Shown here: positions 1 to 8,507 of the stretch, one piece after another
How the letters are laid out: every line of letters begins with the position of its first letter
Numbering within the stretch: position 1 is the first letter of the stretch
From: an uncultured Gammaproteobacteria bacterium
GTDB lineage: Bacteria > Pseudomonadota > Gammaproteobacteria > Steroidobacterales > Woeseiaceae
Assembly: GCA_913063505.1 (NCBI GenBank)
Contig: CAJXYT010000011.1
Location: 1-35,582, forward strand
Reading direction: 5' to 3'
Length of the DNA stretch: 35,582 bases
The notes under the pieces: model-generated
Told to the model about the DNA's origin: nothing
The model's database searches: none
Seen by the model: only the letters and a program-made list of their open reading frames with translations
Position numbers and translations under genes: made by a program

Positions 1-84
1 GATATCTACTCGTTCGGTGCGGATGGGAAGCCGGGCGGCGCTGAAGAAGCAGCCGATATTGGTAATTGGGAACCTGAATCGTAG
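1..84 (+). CDS. gspG: GspG major pseudopilin, C-terminal end (partial)
   Basis: The window opens inside a reading frame that ends with TAG at 82-84. Its last 27 residues read DIYSFGADGKPGG and then an acidic tail ending NWEPES. The pattern 'D..SFGADG..GG' is the well-known C-terminal calcium-binding region of the type II secretion major pseudopilin GspG. The start and the prepilin signal lie outside the window. Position directly before gspH fits the standard gsp order. GspG subunits polymerise into the periplasmic pseudopilus that pushes substrates through the outer-membrane secretin. Identification rests on a short tail plus context, but both agree. Confidence 0.9.
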   Translation, partial: DIYSFGADGKPGGAEEAADIGNWEPES

Positions 85-104
85 CGATTGACGCGGCCAT
101 TCCC

Positions 105-662
105 TTGAATTCGCGAAATCAACAAACCGGGTTTTCGCTGCTGGAAATAATGGTCGTCGTCGTTATTGTCGGCATCGTTCTCTCCATTGCATCTCTTTCT
201 GTCGGAGTTCTTCGTAGCGATCGCCATGTCACTATTGAAGCACAGCGTTTCATCGCGCTTGCCGTGGTTGCTCAGGACGAGGCCGAAATGCAAGGGCGAG
301 AGTTTGGCATTGAAGTAATGACTGCAGGTTACCGCTTTGTGGAATACGACGCGTACACAGGGCAATGGGCCGAGGTCTTTGGCGACGACACCCTGCGCTT
401 ACGTTCACTTCCTGATGACATTAAGTTTGAACTATATCTGGAAGGCAAAAGGATTCTGCTCGACGATGATCCAGCTACCTTCGAAGACCCCGGCAAGGCA
501 CAAGCTGCGACCGATATTTATGCCCCGCATTTACTGATTTATTCAAGCGGTGACGCCACCCCGTTTGAGCTGCATATTGTGCGTGAATACGACAATGTCG
601 ATATCGTACTCCGTGGGGACGCACTCGGGACTCTCAAAATTGCAAAGCTGGACGAGAGCTAA
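105..662 (+). CDS. gspH: Type II secretion minor pseudopilin GspH
   Basis: A 185-residue protein with a type IV prepilin N-terminus: a short basic leader, then G|FSLLEIMVVVVIVGIV, with the conserved Glu at +5 after the prepilin-peptidase cleavage site and a hydrophobic helix of about 20 residues. The rest is a globular periplasmic domain without recognisable motifs, as usual for GspH. It is expected to be a minor pseudopilin at or near the pseudopilus tip. The start is a TTG 20 bases after the gspG stop; no ATG or GTG exists in frame between that stop and the prepilin motif, so TTG is the best choice although no strong ribosome-binding site is visible. gspI follows 3 bases later. Confidence 0.9.
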   Translation: MNSRNQQTGFSLLEIMVVVVIVGIVLSIASLSVGVLRSDRHVTIEAQRFIALAVVAQDEAEMQGREFGIEVMTAGYRFVEYDAYTGQWAEVFGDDTLRLRSLPDDIKFELYLEGKRILLDDDPATFEDPGKAQAATDIYAPHLLIYSSGDATPFELHIVREYDNVDIVLRGDALGTLKIAKLDES

Positions 663-665
663 ACA

Positions 666-1106
666 ATGTACAAGGGCAGCAACAGAGGATTCACCTTATT
701 GGAAGTAATGGTTGCACTGGCGATTGTGGCTTTGTCGTTAACGGCGGTCACCGCGAGCATGAGTCAGATGATCAGCTCCGCGCACACAATGCGCGATAGA
801 ACATACGCCAGCTGGATCGCACAAAACCGCATTACTGAGCTGCGACTGGCATCTACGACGCCAGAGGTTGGCAGCACTAACGGAGAAGTACAGTACGCGA
901 ACAGGGACTGGAGCTGGCGAGCGACGGTTGAAGAAACCGGCGTCGATGACTTGTATCGCATCGATGTTGCGGTGTCGCTCGCCGATAGCGACAACAACAT
1001 TCGAACAGTCACTGGATTCGCTGGGCCACCAGGGTTGCCTGGTGAGGCAAATCGGGCGTGGATGCGTTCGCGAGCAGTGAGTCGTAATGGAGGCGATTCA
1101 GAGTGA
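666..1106 (+). CDS. gspI: Type II secretion minor pseudopilin GspI
   Basis: A 146-residue protein beginning with a short leader and the prepilin motif NRG|FTLLEVMVALAIVALSL, with Glu at +5. The size and the downstream pattern (short periplasmic domain, a W.W element near residues 77-79) match GspI, the subunit thought to nucleate the tip complex with GspJ and GspK. The ATG start lies 3 bases after the gspH stop. The end overlaps gspJ by four bases (GTGA), implying translational coupling. The gene order H-I-J-K makes the assignment safe even though minor pseudopilins are weakly conserved. Confidence 0.92.
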   Translation: MYKGSNRGFTLLEVMVALAIVALSLTAVTASMSQMISSAHTMRDRTYASWIAQNRITELRLASTTPEVGSTNGEVQYANRDWSWRATVEETGVDDLYRIDVAVSLADSDNNIRTVTGFAGPPGLPGEANRAWMRSRAVSRNGGDSE

Positions 1107-1717
1107 ATGGGCGCCTATCGAAGGGATTTACTCTAATAGAGGTACTGGTTGCTCTGGCAATTTTTGGTGTGCTCACCATCCTCGCTTATATGTCACTCGG
1201 TCAGGCATTATCCAATGCTGATTTGTTGAATGCGCGCATGGATCGGTTGCAGGCAATTCAGCGAACAGTTCGTTATCTGACCAACGACCTGACCGCCGCA
1301 GCGCCTCGTCCTATTCGTACTGAACTCGGTGACAGCTACATGCCCGCACTAATGGTCTCCGCTACCTACGATTTCGTGCTTGCAGTTACCCATGGTGGTT
1401 GGCGGAATCCAGCTGGACTTCCAAGAAGTACACAGCAACGCAGCGTCTACCTACTTGAAGATGGCAAACTATTTCGCGTTTACTACAACGTACTCGATGC
1501 GACCTTTTCCAATGATGCGATATCGACCGAAATTCTTGATGGCGTATTAAGTCTCGAAATACGCTTGTTTCAAGATAACGGGCAAGTGACGAATCAGTGG
1601 CCACCATTGGGGCCTGAAGAGGCCACGAATTTATCGGCTAGACCAAGGGCGGTTGAAATTATTCTGACGCTCGAAGGCGACGGCGAAATTCGTCGAATTA
1701 TCGAGGTTGCCTCGTGA
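1103..1717 (+). CDS. gspJ: Type II secretion minor pseudopilin GspJ
   Basis: A 204-residue protein with the prepilin motif SKG|FTLIEVLVALAIFGVLT (Glu at +5) close to the N-terminus, followed by a larger periplasmic domain ending in a strand-rich stretch. Size and position are typical of GspJ, which forms the pseudopilus tip complex with GspI and GspK. The start is GTG at 1103, inside the gspI stop (GTGA overlap); the prepilin leader from there is 8 residues, which is normal. The end overlaps gspK in the same way. Confidence 0.92.
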   Translation: MNGRLSKGFTLIEVLVALAIFGVLTILAYMSLGQALSNADLLNARMDRLQAIQRTVRYLTNDLTAAAPRPIRTELGDSYMPALMVSATYDFVLAVTHGGWRNPAGLPRSTQQRSVYLLEDGKLFRVYYNVLDATFSNDAISTEILDGVLSLEIRLFQDNGQVTNQWPPLGPEEATNLSARPRAVEIILTLEGDGEIRRIIEVAS

Positions 1718-2655
1718 AACAGATAAGGAAAAATCGCGGTGTCGCTCTAATTACGGCGATGTTGATTACAGCGCTGACCGGGTCTCTCGCAGCCGGCCTT
1801 GCCTGGAATAATGCGCTGGATGTCCGCCGTACGATGACCTTGTTGTTTCACGAGCAAGGCATGCAGATTGCGCTCGGTACTGAATCGTGGATTCGCAATA
1901 TTCTGCGTGATGACGGAATCGACAGTCAGACTGATCATTTGGGCGAATTATGGGCGAGTGATCTACCGGGCCTCCCCGTCGATAACGATTCAGTGCAAGG
2001 TGCAGTCAGCGGAAAAATAGAAGACTTAAATGGGCGGTTTAACATCAATAACTTGCTCGATGCCAATGGCAAGGTTAATCCGGACATACTGGCACAATTT
2101 GAACGCTTGTTGCAGGCTCTCGACATAGACATAAAATTCGCCGGGTTGGCAGTAGATTGGATCGATGCGGATCAGGACGCAGGCCTCCCCAATGGTGCGG
2201 AAGATTCAATATATACCGGGCTCATCCCGCCGTATCAGACATTTAATAAGCCATTGACCAACGTCACCGAATTGTTCGCCCTTGAAGGTATGGATAAGCT
2301 CAGTTTTGATCGACTCTTGCCACATGTGACAGCTTTACCTGGACGCACGAGCATCAATGTCAATACAGCAACACCCGCAGTATTGCAGTCTCTCAGTATG
2401 AGCATGGATGAAAGTACCGTTGAGAGTTTGCTGTTTTTGCGCGAAGAGTCAGGATTCGCTGATATTGCCTCGACATTTGGTACGCTGGTGGATAACGAAG
2501 TGATTTTTGGTCTTCTCACGGAATCAAGTGAGTATTTTCAATTGAAGGCTGTCGTACAGATTGATACCGTTCATGTCACTTACTTTAGTGTGTTGCTGCG
2601 TGTGCCCAATGGCGGCCCAGTGACCACGATTCTTCGCAGCCTCGGAACCCCATAA
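1714..2655 (+). CDS. gspK: Type II secretion minor pseudopilin GspK
   Basis: A 313-residue protein starting at a GTG that overlaps the gspJ stop. The N-terminus MKQIRKNRG|VALITAMLITALTG is prepilin-like but has Thr, not Glu, at mature position +5. This is the recognised hallmark of GspK, which caps the pseudopilus tip and lacks the Glu needed for filament growth. It is also the largest of the minor pseudopilins, as expected. The sequence IEDLNGRFNINNLLD and the later INVNTATPAVLQSL segment (helix-hairpin-helix-like) are typical of the GspK family. gspL follows 2 bases later. Confidence 0.94.
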   Translation: MKQIRKNRGVALITAMLITALTGSLAAGLAWNNALDVRRTMTLLFHEQGMQIALGTESWIRNILRDDGIDSQTDHLGELWASDLPGLPVDNDSVQGAVSGKIEDLNGRFNINNLLDANGKVNPDILAQFERLLQALDIDIKFAGLAVDWIDADQDAGLPNGAEDSIYTGLIPPYQTFNKPLTNVTELFALEGMDKLSFDRLLPHVTALPGRTSINVNTATPAVLQSLSMSMDESTVESLLFLREESGFADIASTFGTLVDNEVIFGLLTESSEYFQLKAVVQIDTVHVTYFSVLLRVPNGGPVTTILRSLGTP

Positions 2656-2657
2656 GT

Positions 2658-3908
2658 ATGTCTGAATATCTGGTTATTCGACTTCGCCAAAACTCGCTCG
2701 TGGAATGGATCCTAGTCGACAGTGATGGCACGCAACTCAGCGACCCGTCCACTGGCACGCTGGTAGATGCTTCCACTGCAGCCGGTGATTGTTCTGTTAT
2801 TGCGTTAGTACCGGCTACGGATGTCTTGTTGACCAGCGTACATATTCCCGCGCGCTCGTCCACGAAAATCCGGAAAGCTCTACCCTTCGCACTAGAGGAA
2901 GATCTCGCCGAGGATATAGAAAATCTGCATTTCGCGGTTGGCGCACGGCAGGAAAATAACTCCTTGCCAGTCGCTGTCGTGTCAAATGAAATAATGGCGG
3001 GCTGGATGACGGCCTTGAATGACGCAGGGATCGAACCTGTAATCGTCGCTGCAGAGAATCATGGACTGTCGAAAATTCCTGGCACGATGTCGCTGTTGGT
3101 CGATGGTGAAATCGTCATGTTTAATGACGGCGGCAACGCAGATTTCGTCATGCAGGATGTGAAGCCCAGTGATGTCCTCACCATCGCCGGACAGTTAGAT
3201 CAATCGAATGACGAAGCCGAAGGCAGCTTGAGGCACTTGCTTGTCTTTTGTTCTGCCGTAGAAGATGAAGCACTGTCATATGACTGGCTTGCATTGCGAA
3301 ACGAATTGAGTAGTGTCGATGTGAATGTGCTGCCAGACGGAGTATTACCAAAATTGGCGGTTACCGTTGCGGCCGGCCATGGCATCAATCTTCTGCAAGG
3401 GGAATATGGACGGAAAACCGAGTACGGTACGATGCTCCGGCCGTGGAAAGCTGCTGCCGTATTGCTGCTCGGACTGGCGATGGTGGGCCTGCTGACGAAA
3501 GGTGCAGCGTATCAAGAATTAACCCAGAATAAGGTTGCATTGCAATCACAGTTTGTTCGCGAGTACCGCCAGATACGGCCGAATGACACGCGCGAAATTA
3601 TTGATCCCGCGGCAACAGTTAATTCATTGCGCCAGGGCGCCAATGCATCTGGTGCGCCGCAAGTATTCCTGCCGAGCTTACGCGAACTAAGTGCCGCCAT
3701 TGCCGCGAACTCTGATGCGAGGATTGAGGTAATCAGTTACAGAGCGGGAATTATTGATTTACGACTTACCGTCCCGGATGTTGCAACGCTCGATAATATC
3801 CAAAAGGCTATTGCTGCGTCTGGTCGATTTCAGAGCTCCATTCAATCGACAGATCAGGTCGCCGATAAGATCAATGGTCGCATGCAAATCAAGGGGGGCG
3901 GATCATGA
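2658..3908 (+). CDS. gspL: Type II secretion inner-membrane protein GspL
   Basis: A 416-residue protein with a cytoplasmic domain of about 260 residues, a single membrane segment at about 264-281, and a periplasmic ferredoxin-like domain of about 135 residues at the C-terminus. The cytoplasmic part begins EYLVIRLR and contains the 'KALPFALEEDLAEDIENLHFAVG' region characteristic of the GspL actin-like fold. GspL binds the secretion ATPase GspE in the cytoplasm and pairs with GspM in the membrane. The ATG start lies 2 bases after gspK, and the end overlaps gspM by ATGA. Confidence 0.94.
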   Translation: MSEYLVIRLRQNSLVEWILVDSDGTQLSDPSTGTLVDASTAAGDCSVIALVPATDVLLTSVHIPARSSTKIRKALPFALEEDLAEDIENLHFAVGARQENNSLPVAVVSNEIMAGWMTALNDAGIEPVIVAAENHGLSKIPGTMSLLVDGEIVMFNDGGNADFVMQDVKPSDVLTIAGQLDQSNDEAEGSLRHLLVFCSAVEDEALSYDWLALRNELSSVDVNVLPDGVLPKLAVTVAAGHGINLLQGEYGRKTEYGTMLRPWKAAAVLLLGLAMVGLLTKGAAYQELTQNKVALQSQFVREYRQIRPNDTREIIDPAATVNSLRQGANASGAPQVFLPSLRELSAAIAANSDARIEVISYRAGIIDLRLTVPDVATLDNIQKAIAASGRFQSSIQSTDQVADKINGRMQIKGGGS

Positions 3909-4396
3909 AAGATTGGCTTGATTCCCTTGACCCAAGAGAACGGCAATTCGTTCTCGGCGGTGCAGTTATTGCCGCAATCTCATTGATCTACGGCCTTGCC
4001 TGGGCCCCCTTCGACAAACAATACAAAGAACTCGAAGCCGACATCGTAAGATTAGAGTGGGCGATCGTAGATTTGCGCTCTATCCGAGCAACACTGAAGA
4101 GTGACAACTCATCCGGATCTGTTGTAGCTCCACAGAATCAGCAATCACCGATCATTATTGTTGACCAAACTTTACGAGGCCGTGGGCTTGATCGATACCG
4201 GAAACGCAGCCAGCCGTCAGGCAGTAACGGAATTCGGGTCGAGTTCGAAAACGTTGCCTTCGATGAGCTGGTCATGTGGCTTGGCGACCTTGTTGAGCAA
4301 TACGCCATGCATGTCCAAAACGGTAGTTTCTCAGTCGGCTCACAGGCAACGCCGGGGCGAGTAAACGCGTCATTAACATTGGAGCGCGCTCTTTGA
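3905..4396 (+). CDS. gspM: Type II secretion inner-membrane protein GspM
   Basis: A 163-residue bitopic protein. It has a short cytoplasmic head with the family signature LDPRERQFVLGG, a membrane segment at about 17-36, a short coiled-coil-like stretch (about 37-65), and a periplasmic ferredoxin-like domain. The size and the head sequence are standard for GspM, which stabilises GspL in the assembly platform. The ATG start overlaps the gspL stop (ATGA) and the end overlaps gspN (TTGA). Confidence 0.92.
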   Translation: MKDWLDSLDPRERQFVLGGAVIAAISLIYGLAWAPFDKQYKELEADIVRLEWAIVDLRSIRATLKSDNSSGSVVAPQNQQSPIIIVDQTLRGRGLDRYRKRSQPSGSNGIRVEFENVAFDELVMWLGDLVEQYAMHVQNGSFSVGSQATPGRVNASLTLERAL

Positions 4397-5133
4397 TTTG
4401 CTCGAAAGGTGGCCTGATAGCTATCGGGGTCGCCACGTTAATTCTCGGCCTGGTCCTCCAGTTCCCTGCCCGAGTTGCCGTCCACTGGTTAGTGCCATCG
4501 GAAATCGTCATTGGCGGACTTGAAGGCACTGCCTGGAATGGTTCTGCGAGAGAAGCATCCGCAGGCGGAATCTATGTGCGTGAAGTGAAATGGAATCTCA
4601 ACGCAGCGCAGATACTTACTGGTGCATTCTCGTATGGCATTGAAGCTACACCTGTATCCGGTTTTTTCGAGTCAGAAGTTAGGATTGGCCTGGGTGGAGC
4701 AATATCAATGTCGGAACTGCGCGCAGCTTTACCTATGAGCTTATTTTCTACCGCGATTGGTGTTCGTGGTTTGCAGGGGCAGGCGAATCTCGCGCTTGAC
4801 CGACTCGAACTGCTTGATGGTCTGGCGGTCGTTGCGGATGGAGTAGTTAATATAGTCGATCTAATAGTGCCATTAGTTGGACATGATTCACTTGGTAGCT
4901 ACGAAATAGAGCTCTTCACCCAAAACAATGGTGTCTCGGCGAGCATAATCGATAGCGACGGCGTGCTGGATCTTGCCGGTAGTCTGCAGATACGAAACGA
5001 TAGATCATTCGAATTTCTTGGATTAGTCGTTCCGAAGCCAGAAACACCGGCGGCCATTCGCCGACAATTGCGATTCTTGCCACCAGCGAACGATCAGGGT
5101 CAGCAAGAGTTGCGACTTGAGGGAATTCTTTAG
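4393..5133 (+). CDS. gspN: Type II secretion protein GspN
   Basis: A 246-residue protein with one N-terminal membrane segment (about residues 5-24) and a periplasmic domain. Near the N-terminus it carries VPSEIVIGGLEGTAWNGSA, matching the 'L.GT.W.G' pattern of GspN. The role of GspN is poorly defined and the gene is absent from many T2SS clusters; a late position after gspM is normal. The start is TTG at 4393, overlapping the gspM stop; the first good downstream alternatives would remove part of the membrane segment. The end overlaps by four bases the end of the convergent addA-like gene, leaving no space for a separate terminator. Confidence 0.88.
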   Translation: MICSKGGLIAIGVATLILGLVLQFPARVAVHWLVPSEIVIGGLEGTAWNGSAREASAGGIYVREVKWNLNAAQILTGAFSYGIEATPVSGFFESEVRIGLGGAISMSELRAALPMSLFSTAIGVRGLQGQANLALDRLELLDGLAVVADGVVNIVDLIVPLVGHDSLGSYEIELFTQNNGVSASIIDSDGVLDLAGSLQIRNDRSFEFLGLVVPKPETPAAIRRQLRFLPPANDQGQQELRLEGIL

Positions 5134-8100
5134 ACTGGCACTTCCACGAATTCTTTGAGCAGTGGAAAATACAGGGCGCACTTAACTCTTTCGCCACACC
5201 AGTCTGAATAAATCGATGCATAGCGCTGCAGCTGAGGTCGATATCGATCGCATTCAACCTGCAAGAAACCAGCAAGATTACCCCCCTCATGCGAGCTGGT
5301 TTTATAGTCGATAATCCAGTGCACTCCGGATTCGTCAACACGAACCCGATCGAGAATTACCGATTCCACTTCGCCGTTATCAACACCACTTAGCGCCAGT
5401 TCCGCATGACCATTACCATCCAGTATCCAGCGCCCCTTCTCATCGTGAAGCATGGAATTGACGGCGCTCTCAACTCGAGCAATGATAGGCTCCGCTGCCG
5501 CATCTTTAATGCCTGCTTCATGCAGCCAGCGTTCAGTGACGCCACGAAGCTTATTATTGCCTACTACCTCTGCCGATACTCGGCTGTCCGCCAAGAGTTG
5601 CAGCCATCGATGTACTAACGTTCCCGCAATGCGAGCGTCATTGCCAACCCAATAAAACTCGACCTCATTTTCAATCGGCGCATCTTGGTCAACTGAGTTC
5701 ATCCCAGGCAACTGCGCAACATTGGGTAAAGTCCATGGGGTTTCAAAACGTCTTAGTTTTGGAGTCGCCCAAACCAATCGATCGACTTCAGGTACAACGA
5801 TTGGATTCCCCTCAAACTGACGGACAAATTCCGCCTCGACCGCTGGCCAGAGCAAATGCAGCAAACTATCACTTCGCGGAGGCCTGAAATCATCTCCGTC
5901 CTTTCCAATTAATGCATTCCCCATCAGATGCAATGACTTCTTGGCGCGGGTGCAAGCCACGTACAGCAATCGCGCTTGTTCGTTGGCGTCCTTTTCAGCT
6001 TCGGTGAGTTCAATGTAACGATGAACCGGGTCGTTATCTATCTCTGCGCGTGCTCCGACAGGGCTGATCACCTTTCTTTCTATACCGCGTTTCGATGGCA
6101 TATCAAACCAGGACAATACACGCCTATCACCTTTACCTGACTGACGTCCAAGGCCGTACAGCAAGACATGATCGAATTGCAGTCCCTTGGCGCGATGCAT
6201 CGTCATTATTTGCAGGCGCGCACTGTTGTTATTCGACACTCTTTCAAGATCCAGAATGGTTTCAAGCTCACCGACGTCCATCAGCGTTCCGGCCTGCTCA
6301 AGGGAGGCAAGCACATCGAAATAGCGGTAAACATTCTCGATGGTATATTCGTCCGATAATGTTCCGGGCCCACCGAGCGCAAACCAGACTCGCTCAATCA
6401 AGTCGCGCAAACTCTGCGAACGGCGCGGTGAAACCAGTAAACGTAAATGTATCTTTGACCGCTCAACCGCCGCTCGCCCCTCTTTAGACAGCGATTCGAG
6501 CCGTGTCTCGTCTTGCAATAATTCCCAGACAGTTCGGTCTTTATCATTCCGAACTAGCGAATGCAGATCCTCCCAATGCAATCCTACCCATGGCGCGCGC
6601 AGCAACCCCAGCCATGCAATTCTGTCGCCCTGATGAACCGCCGCACGCGTTAGCGAAAGTACATCGATGATCTCTGGTAGATCCGTCAACCGATCAATTT
6701 CGATTGCTCTGTATGAGATACCGGCGGCCCGAAGTTCGGCCAATAATTGTGGAAGCTGAGTTCGGCCACGCACCAGCACCGCCATATCGTCATCCGGATT
6801 CTCATCGAGAGTCTTTGCAATCACGCGGCACCCACTGACTGCTTCAATGGCGTTATCAGCCCCGAACACTGCGTGAGTAAAGCACGCGCCCTGCCCAGCA
6901 AGATGATCAGCTGGCACCGCCTCTGCATAGGAAACCGCACCTCGAAGTGGATCATCATTCGGAGCGAGGACATTTGGAAATACCGAATTGAACCAATCAA
7001 CCAGATTTGCGCCAGAACGAAAATTTTGTCTCAGCAATAAGGGCTGCAGCTGTATGTCTCCCAATCCATGCTCTTTTGCAAGCAAGAACTGGCCCACTTC
7101 GGCATTTCGGAATCGGTAGATGGATTGCATAGGATCGCCAACGCAATACAAAGTACGTCCGTCTCTCGCTTCCCAGCCCGCCGTCAGCGTTTCCAGCATT
7201 CGATACTGCGCGCTCGAGGTGTCCTGCATTTCGTCGACCAGTAGGTGTCTTACCTGATGATCCAGGAGCAGCGCGATATCGCCCGGATTCTCGGCGTCTC
7301 CGAGCGCGGCTCCTGCAGTCATGGCTGTGTCGATATGGTCCGAGATACCCTGCTCATTGAACAAGCGTTTTAGCTCGGTAACAGCAAGTGGCAGCAAACG
7401 TAAAAGAGCTAGGAGGACTTGCCATTGTTCGTCGGTGTATCGGATCGGAGGCAGAAACAAGGTTCCGTGCAGAAGTTTTGCCAATTGATCATCCGATGCC
7501 ATCAACTCGAGCAATGAGTGCATGCTCTCTTTCTTTGCCTTGTTGTCAGCGGGAAAGCCTTGGCGCTTGTCGACTTTCTTTCGGAATAAACCTTTTTGCG
7601 TTAATAGAAGTTCAGCTATTCCCTGCCAAGACTGGATGCCCCGTGGCTCGGGTGCCGGTAACTCGGAAAGGTTTGCGAGATTACGAATTGCGCTCACGCT
7701 ATTGTCCGAATCGATCATGCTGGAACCGGCAAAGGACAGTAGCTCGCTTAGGCCCGCATAAAGATTAGCGGATAGGTGACTTAGTGACCTCTGCAGATGA
7801 TCTGTAACGGCGAACTCGAGACTGCTCTCAAACTGCTCTCGCATGCACGCCGAGTCTTGATCGGATAAAAGTCCTGTACCGACGAAAGGTAGCCACTGGT
7901 CGCGAGTTCCGAGCATCTGAGCCAGATAGGACGCGTACAGCCAGGTATTGTTGTCGACATGCCTCAAGACATTGACCGTGGCGGCTTGGAAGTCACCCTT
8001 TTCTGCAAGCCAGTCGAGTGTCGCTAATGCCGCTGACTTATGAATCGCCTTAAGCTCAGCTCCCACAACAATGCGCGAGCCAGCACCCGGCGAGCTCAGA

Positions 8101-8507
8101 GGCTGCGCACGAGCAATCGATGCGTTTAGTGCATCAAGCGTTTGAATCCGCATGCGCCGTGGGTTGCCGATCAGATTCCACTGCAATGCTGCGCTTTTAT
8201 CGAGTGCCAGACCTGCCAATTCGTAAGTCTTGAGCTCATGTGGCTCAGTTGGTTTATCCTCAGCTTTACAACGGCGTAGCGCTTGGAGTACACGCAGTTG
8301 CATCTCGGTAGCGGCTTTTCGGGTAAAGGTGATCGCTATGATCTCTTCTGGATGATCCACTGTTGAGAGCAGCGCTAAGTATCGCTGAATCAGCAGCTCT
8401 GTCTTCCCAGAGCCCGCAGGTGCTTGAATAATGAAAGAGCGCGAGACGTCCAGGGCATCAATGCGTGCCTGTCTATCTGCGCTCAGGAGCGACTTAGCCT
8501 CACTCAC
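5130..8507 (-). CDS. AddA-like UvrD-family helicase-nuclease
   Basis: A 1125-residue superfamily 1 helicase fused to a RecB-type nuclease. Visible motifs: Walker A APAGSGKTE (29-37), motif Ia TFTRKAATEM (60-69), Walker B LLVDEMQDT (422-430), motif III GDPMQSIYRFR (457-467), motif V-like MHRAKGLQFD (770-779), motif VI LLYVACTRAKK (847-857). The C-terminal nuclease has H966 (GTLVHRW), D1053, the D1067-Y-K1069 core and the Q1092 LQRY motif, so all catalytic positions appear intact. With its partner it should process double-strand ends for recombination, like AddAB or RecBCD. It overlaps the addB-like gene by 8 bases. Whether to call it addA or recB-like depends on phylogeny; the partner supports AddA. 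Confidence 0.9.
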   Translation of the reverse strand: MSEAKSLLSADRQARIDALDVSRSFIIQAPAGSGKTELLIQRYLALLSTVDHPEEIIAITFTRKAATEMQLRVLQALRRCKAEDKPTEPHELKTYELAGLALDKSAALQWNLIGNPRRMRIQTLDALNASIARAQPLSSPGAGSRIVVGAELKAIHKSAALATLDWLAEKGDFQAATVNVLRHVDNNTWLYASYLAQMLGTRDQWLPFVGTGLLSDQDSACMREQFESSLEFAVTDHLQRSLSHLSANLYAGLSELLSFAGSSMIDSDNSVSAIRNLANLSELPAPEPRGIQSWQGIAELLLTQKGLFRKKVDKRQGFPADNKAKKESMHSLLELMASDDQLAKLLHGTLFLPPIRYTDEQWQVLLALLRLLPLAVTELKRLFNEQGISDHIDTAMTAGAALGDAENPGDIALLLDHQVRHLLVDEMQDTSSAQYRMLETLTAGWEARDGRTLYCVGDPMQSIYRFRNAEVGQFLLAKEHGLGDIQLQPLLLRQNFRSGANLVDWFNSVFPNVLAPNDDPLRGAVSYAEAVPADHLAGQGACFTHAVFGADNAIEAVSGCRVIAKTLDENPDDDMAVLVRGRTQLPQLLAELRAAGISYRAIEIDRLTDLPEIIDVLSLTRAAVHQGDRIAWLGLLRAPWVGLHWEDLHSLVRNDKDRTVWELLQDETRLESLSKEGRAAVERSKIHLRLLVSPRRSQSLRDLIERVWFALGGPGTLSDEYTIENVYRYFDVLASLEQAGTLMDVGELETILDLERVSNNNSARLQIMTMHRAKGLQFDHVLLYGLGRQSGKGDRRVLSWFDMPSKRGIERKVISPVGARAEIDNDPVHRYIELTEAEKDANEQARLLYVACTRAKKSLHLMGNALIGKDGDDFRPPRSDSLLHLLWPAVEAEFVRQFEGNPIVVPEVDRLVWATPKLRRFETPWTLPNVAQLPGMNSVDQDAPIENEVEFYWVGNDARIAGTLVHRWLQLLADSRVSAEVVGNNKLRGVTERWLHEAGIKDAAAEPIIARVESAVNSMLHDEKGRWILDGNGHAELALSGVDNGEVESVILDRVRVDESGVHWIIDYKTSSHEGGNLAGFLQVECDRYRPQLQRYASIYSDWCGERVKCALYFPLLKEFVEVPV

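Noticed and set aside
6-365. 119-codon open frame on the minus strand
   Set aside because: It lies antisense to the end of gspG and to gspH and has no family resemblance or ribosome-binding site.
5123-5157. Direct repeat GAATTCTTT at the gspN/addA-like junction
   Set aside because: A 9-base repeat within coding sequence, with no insertion, flanking duplication or other sign of mobility.
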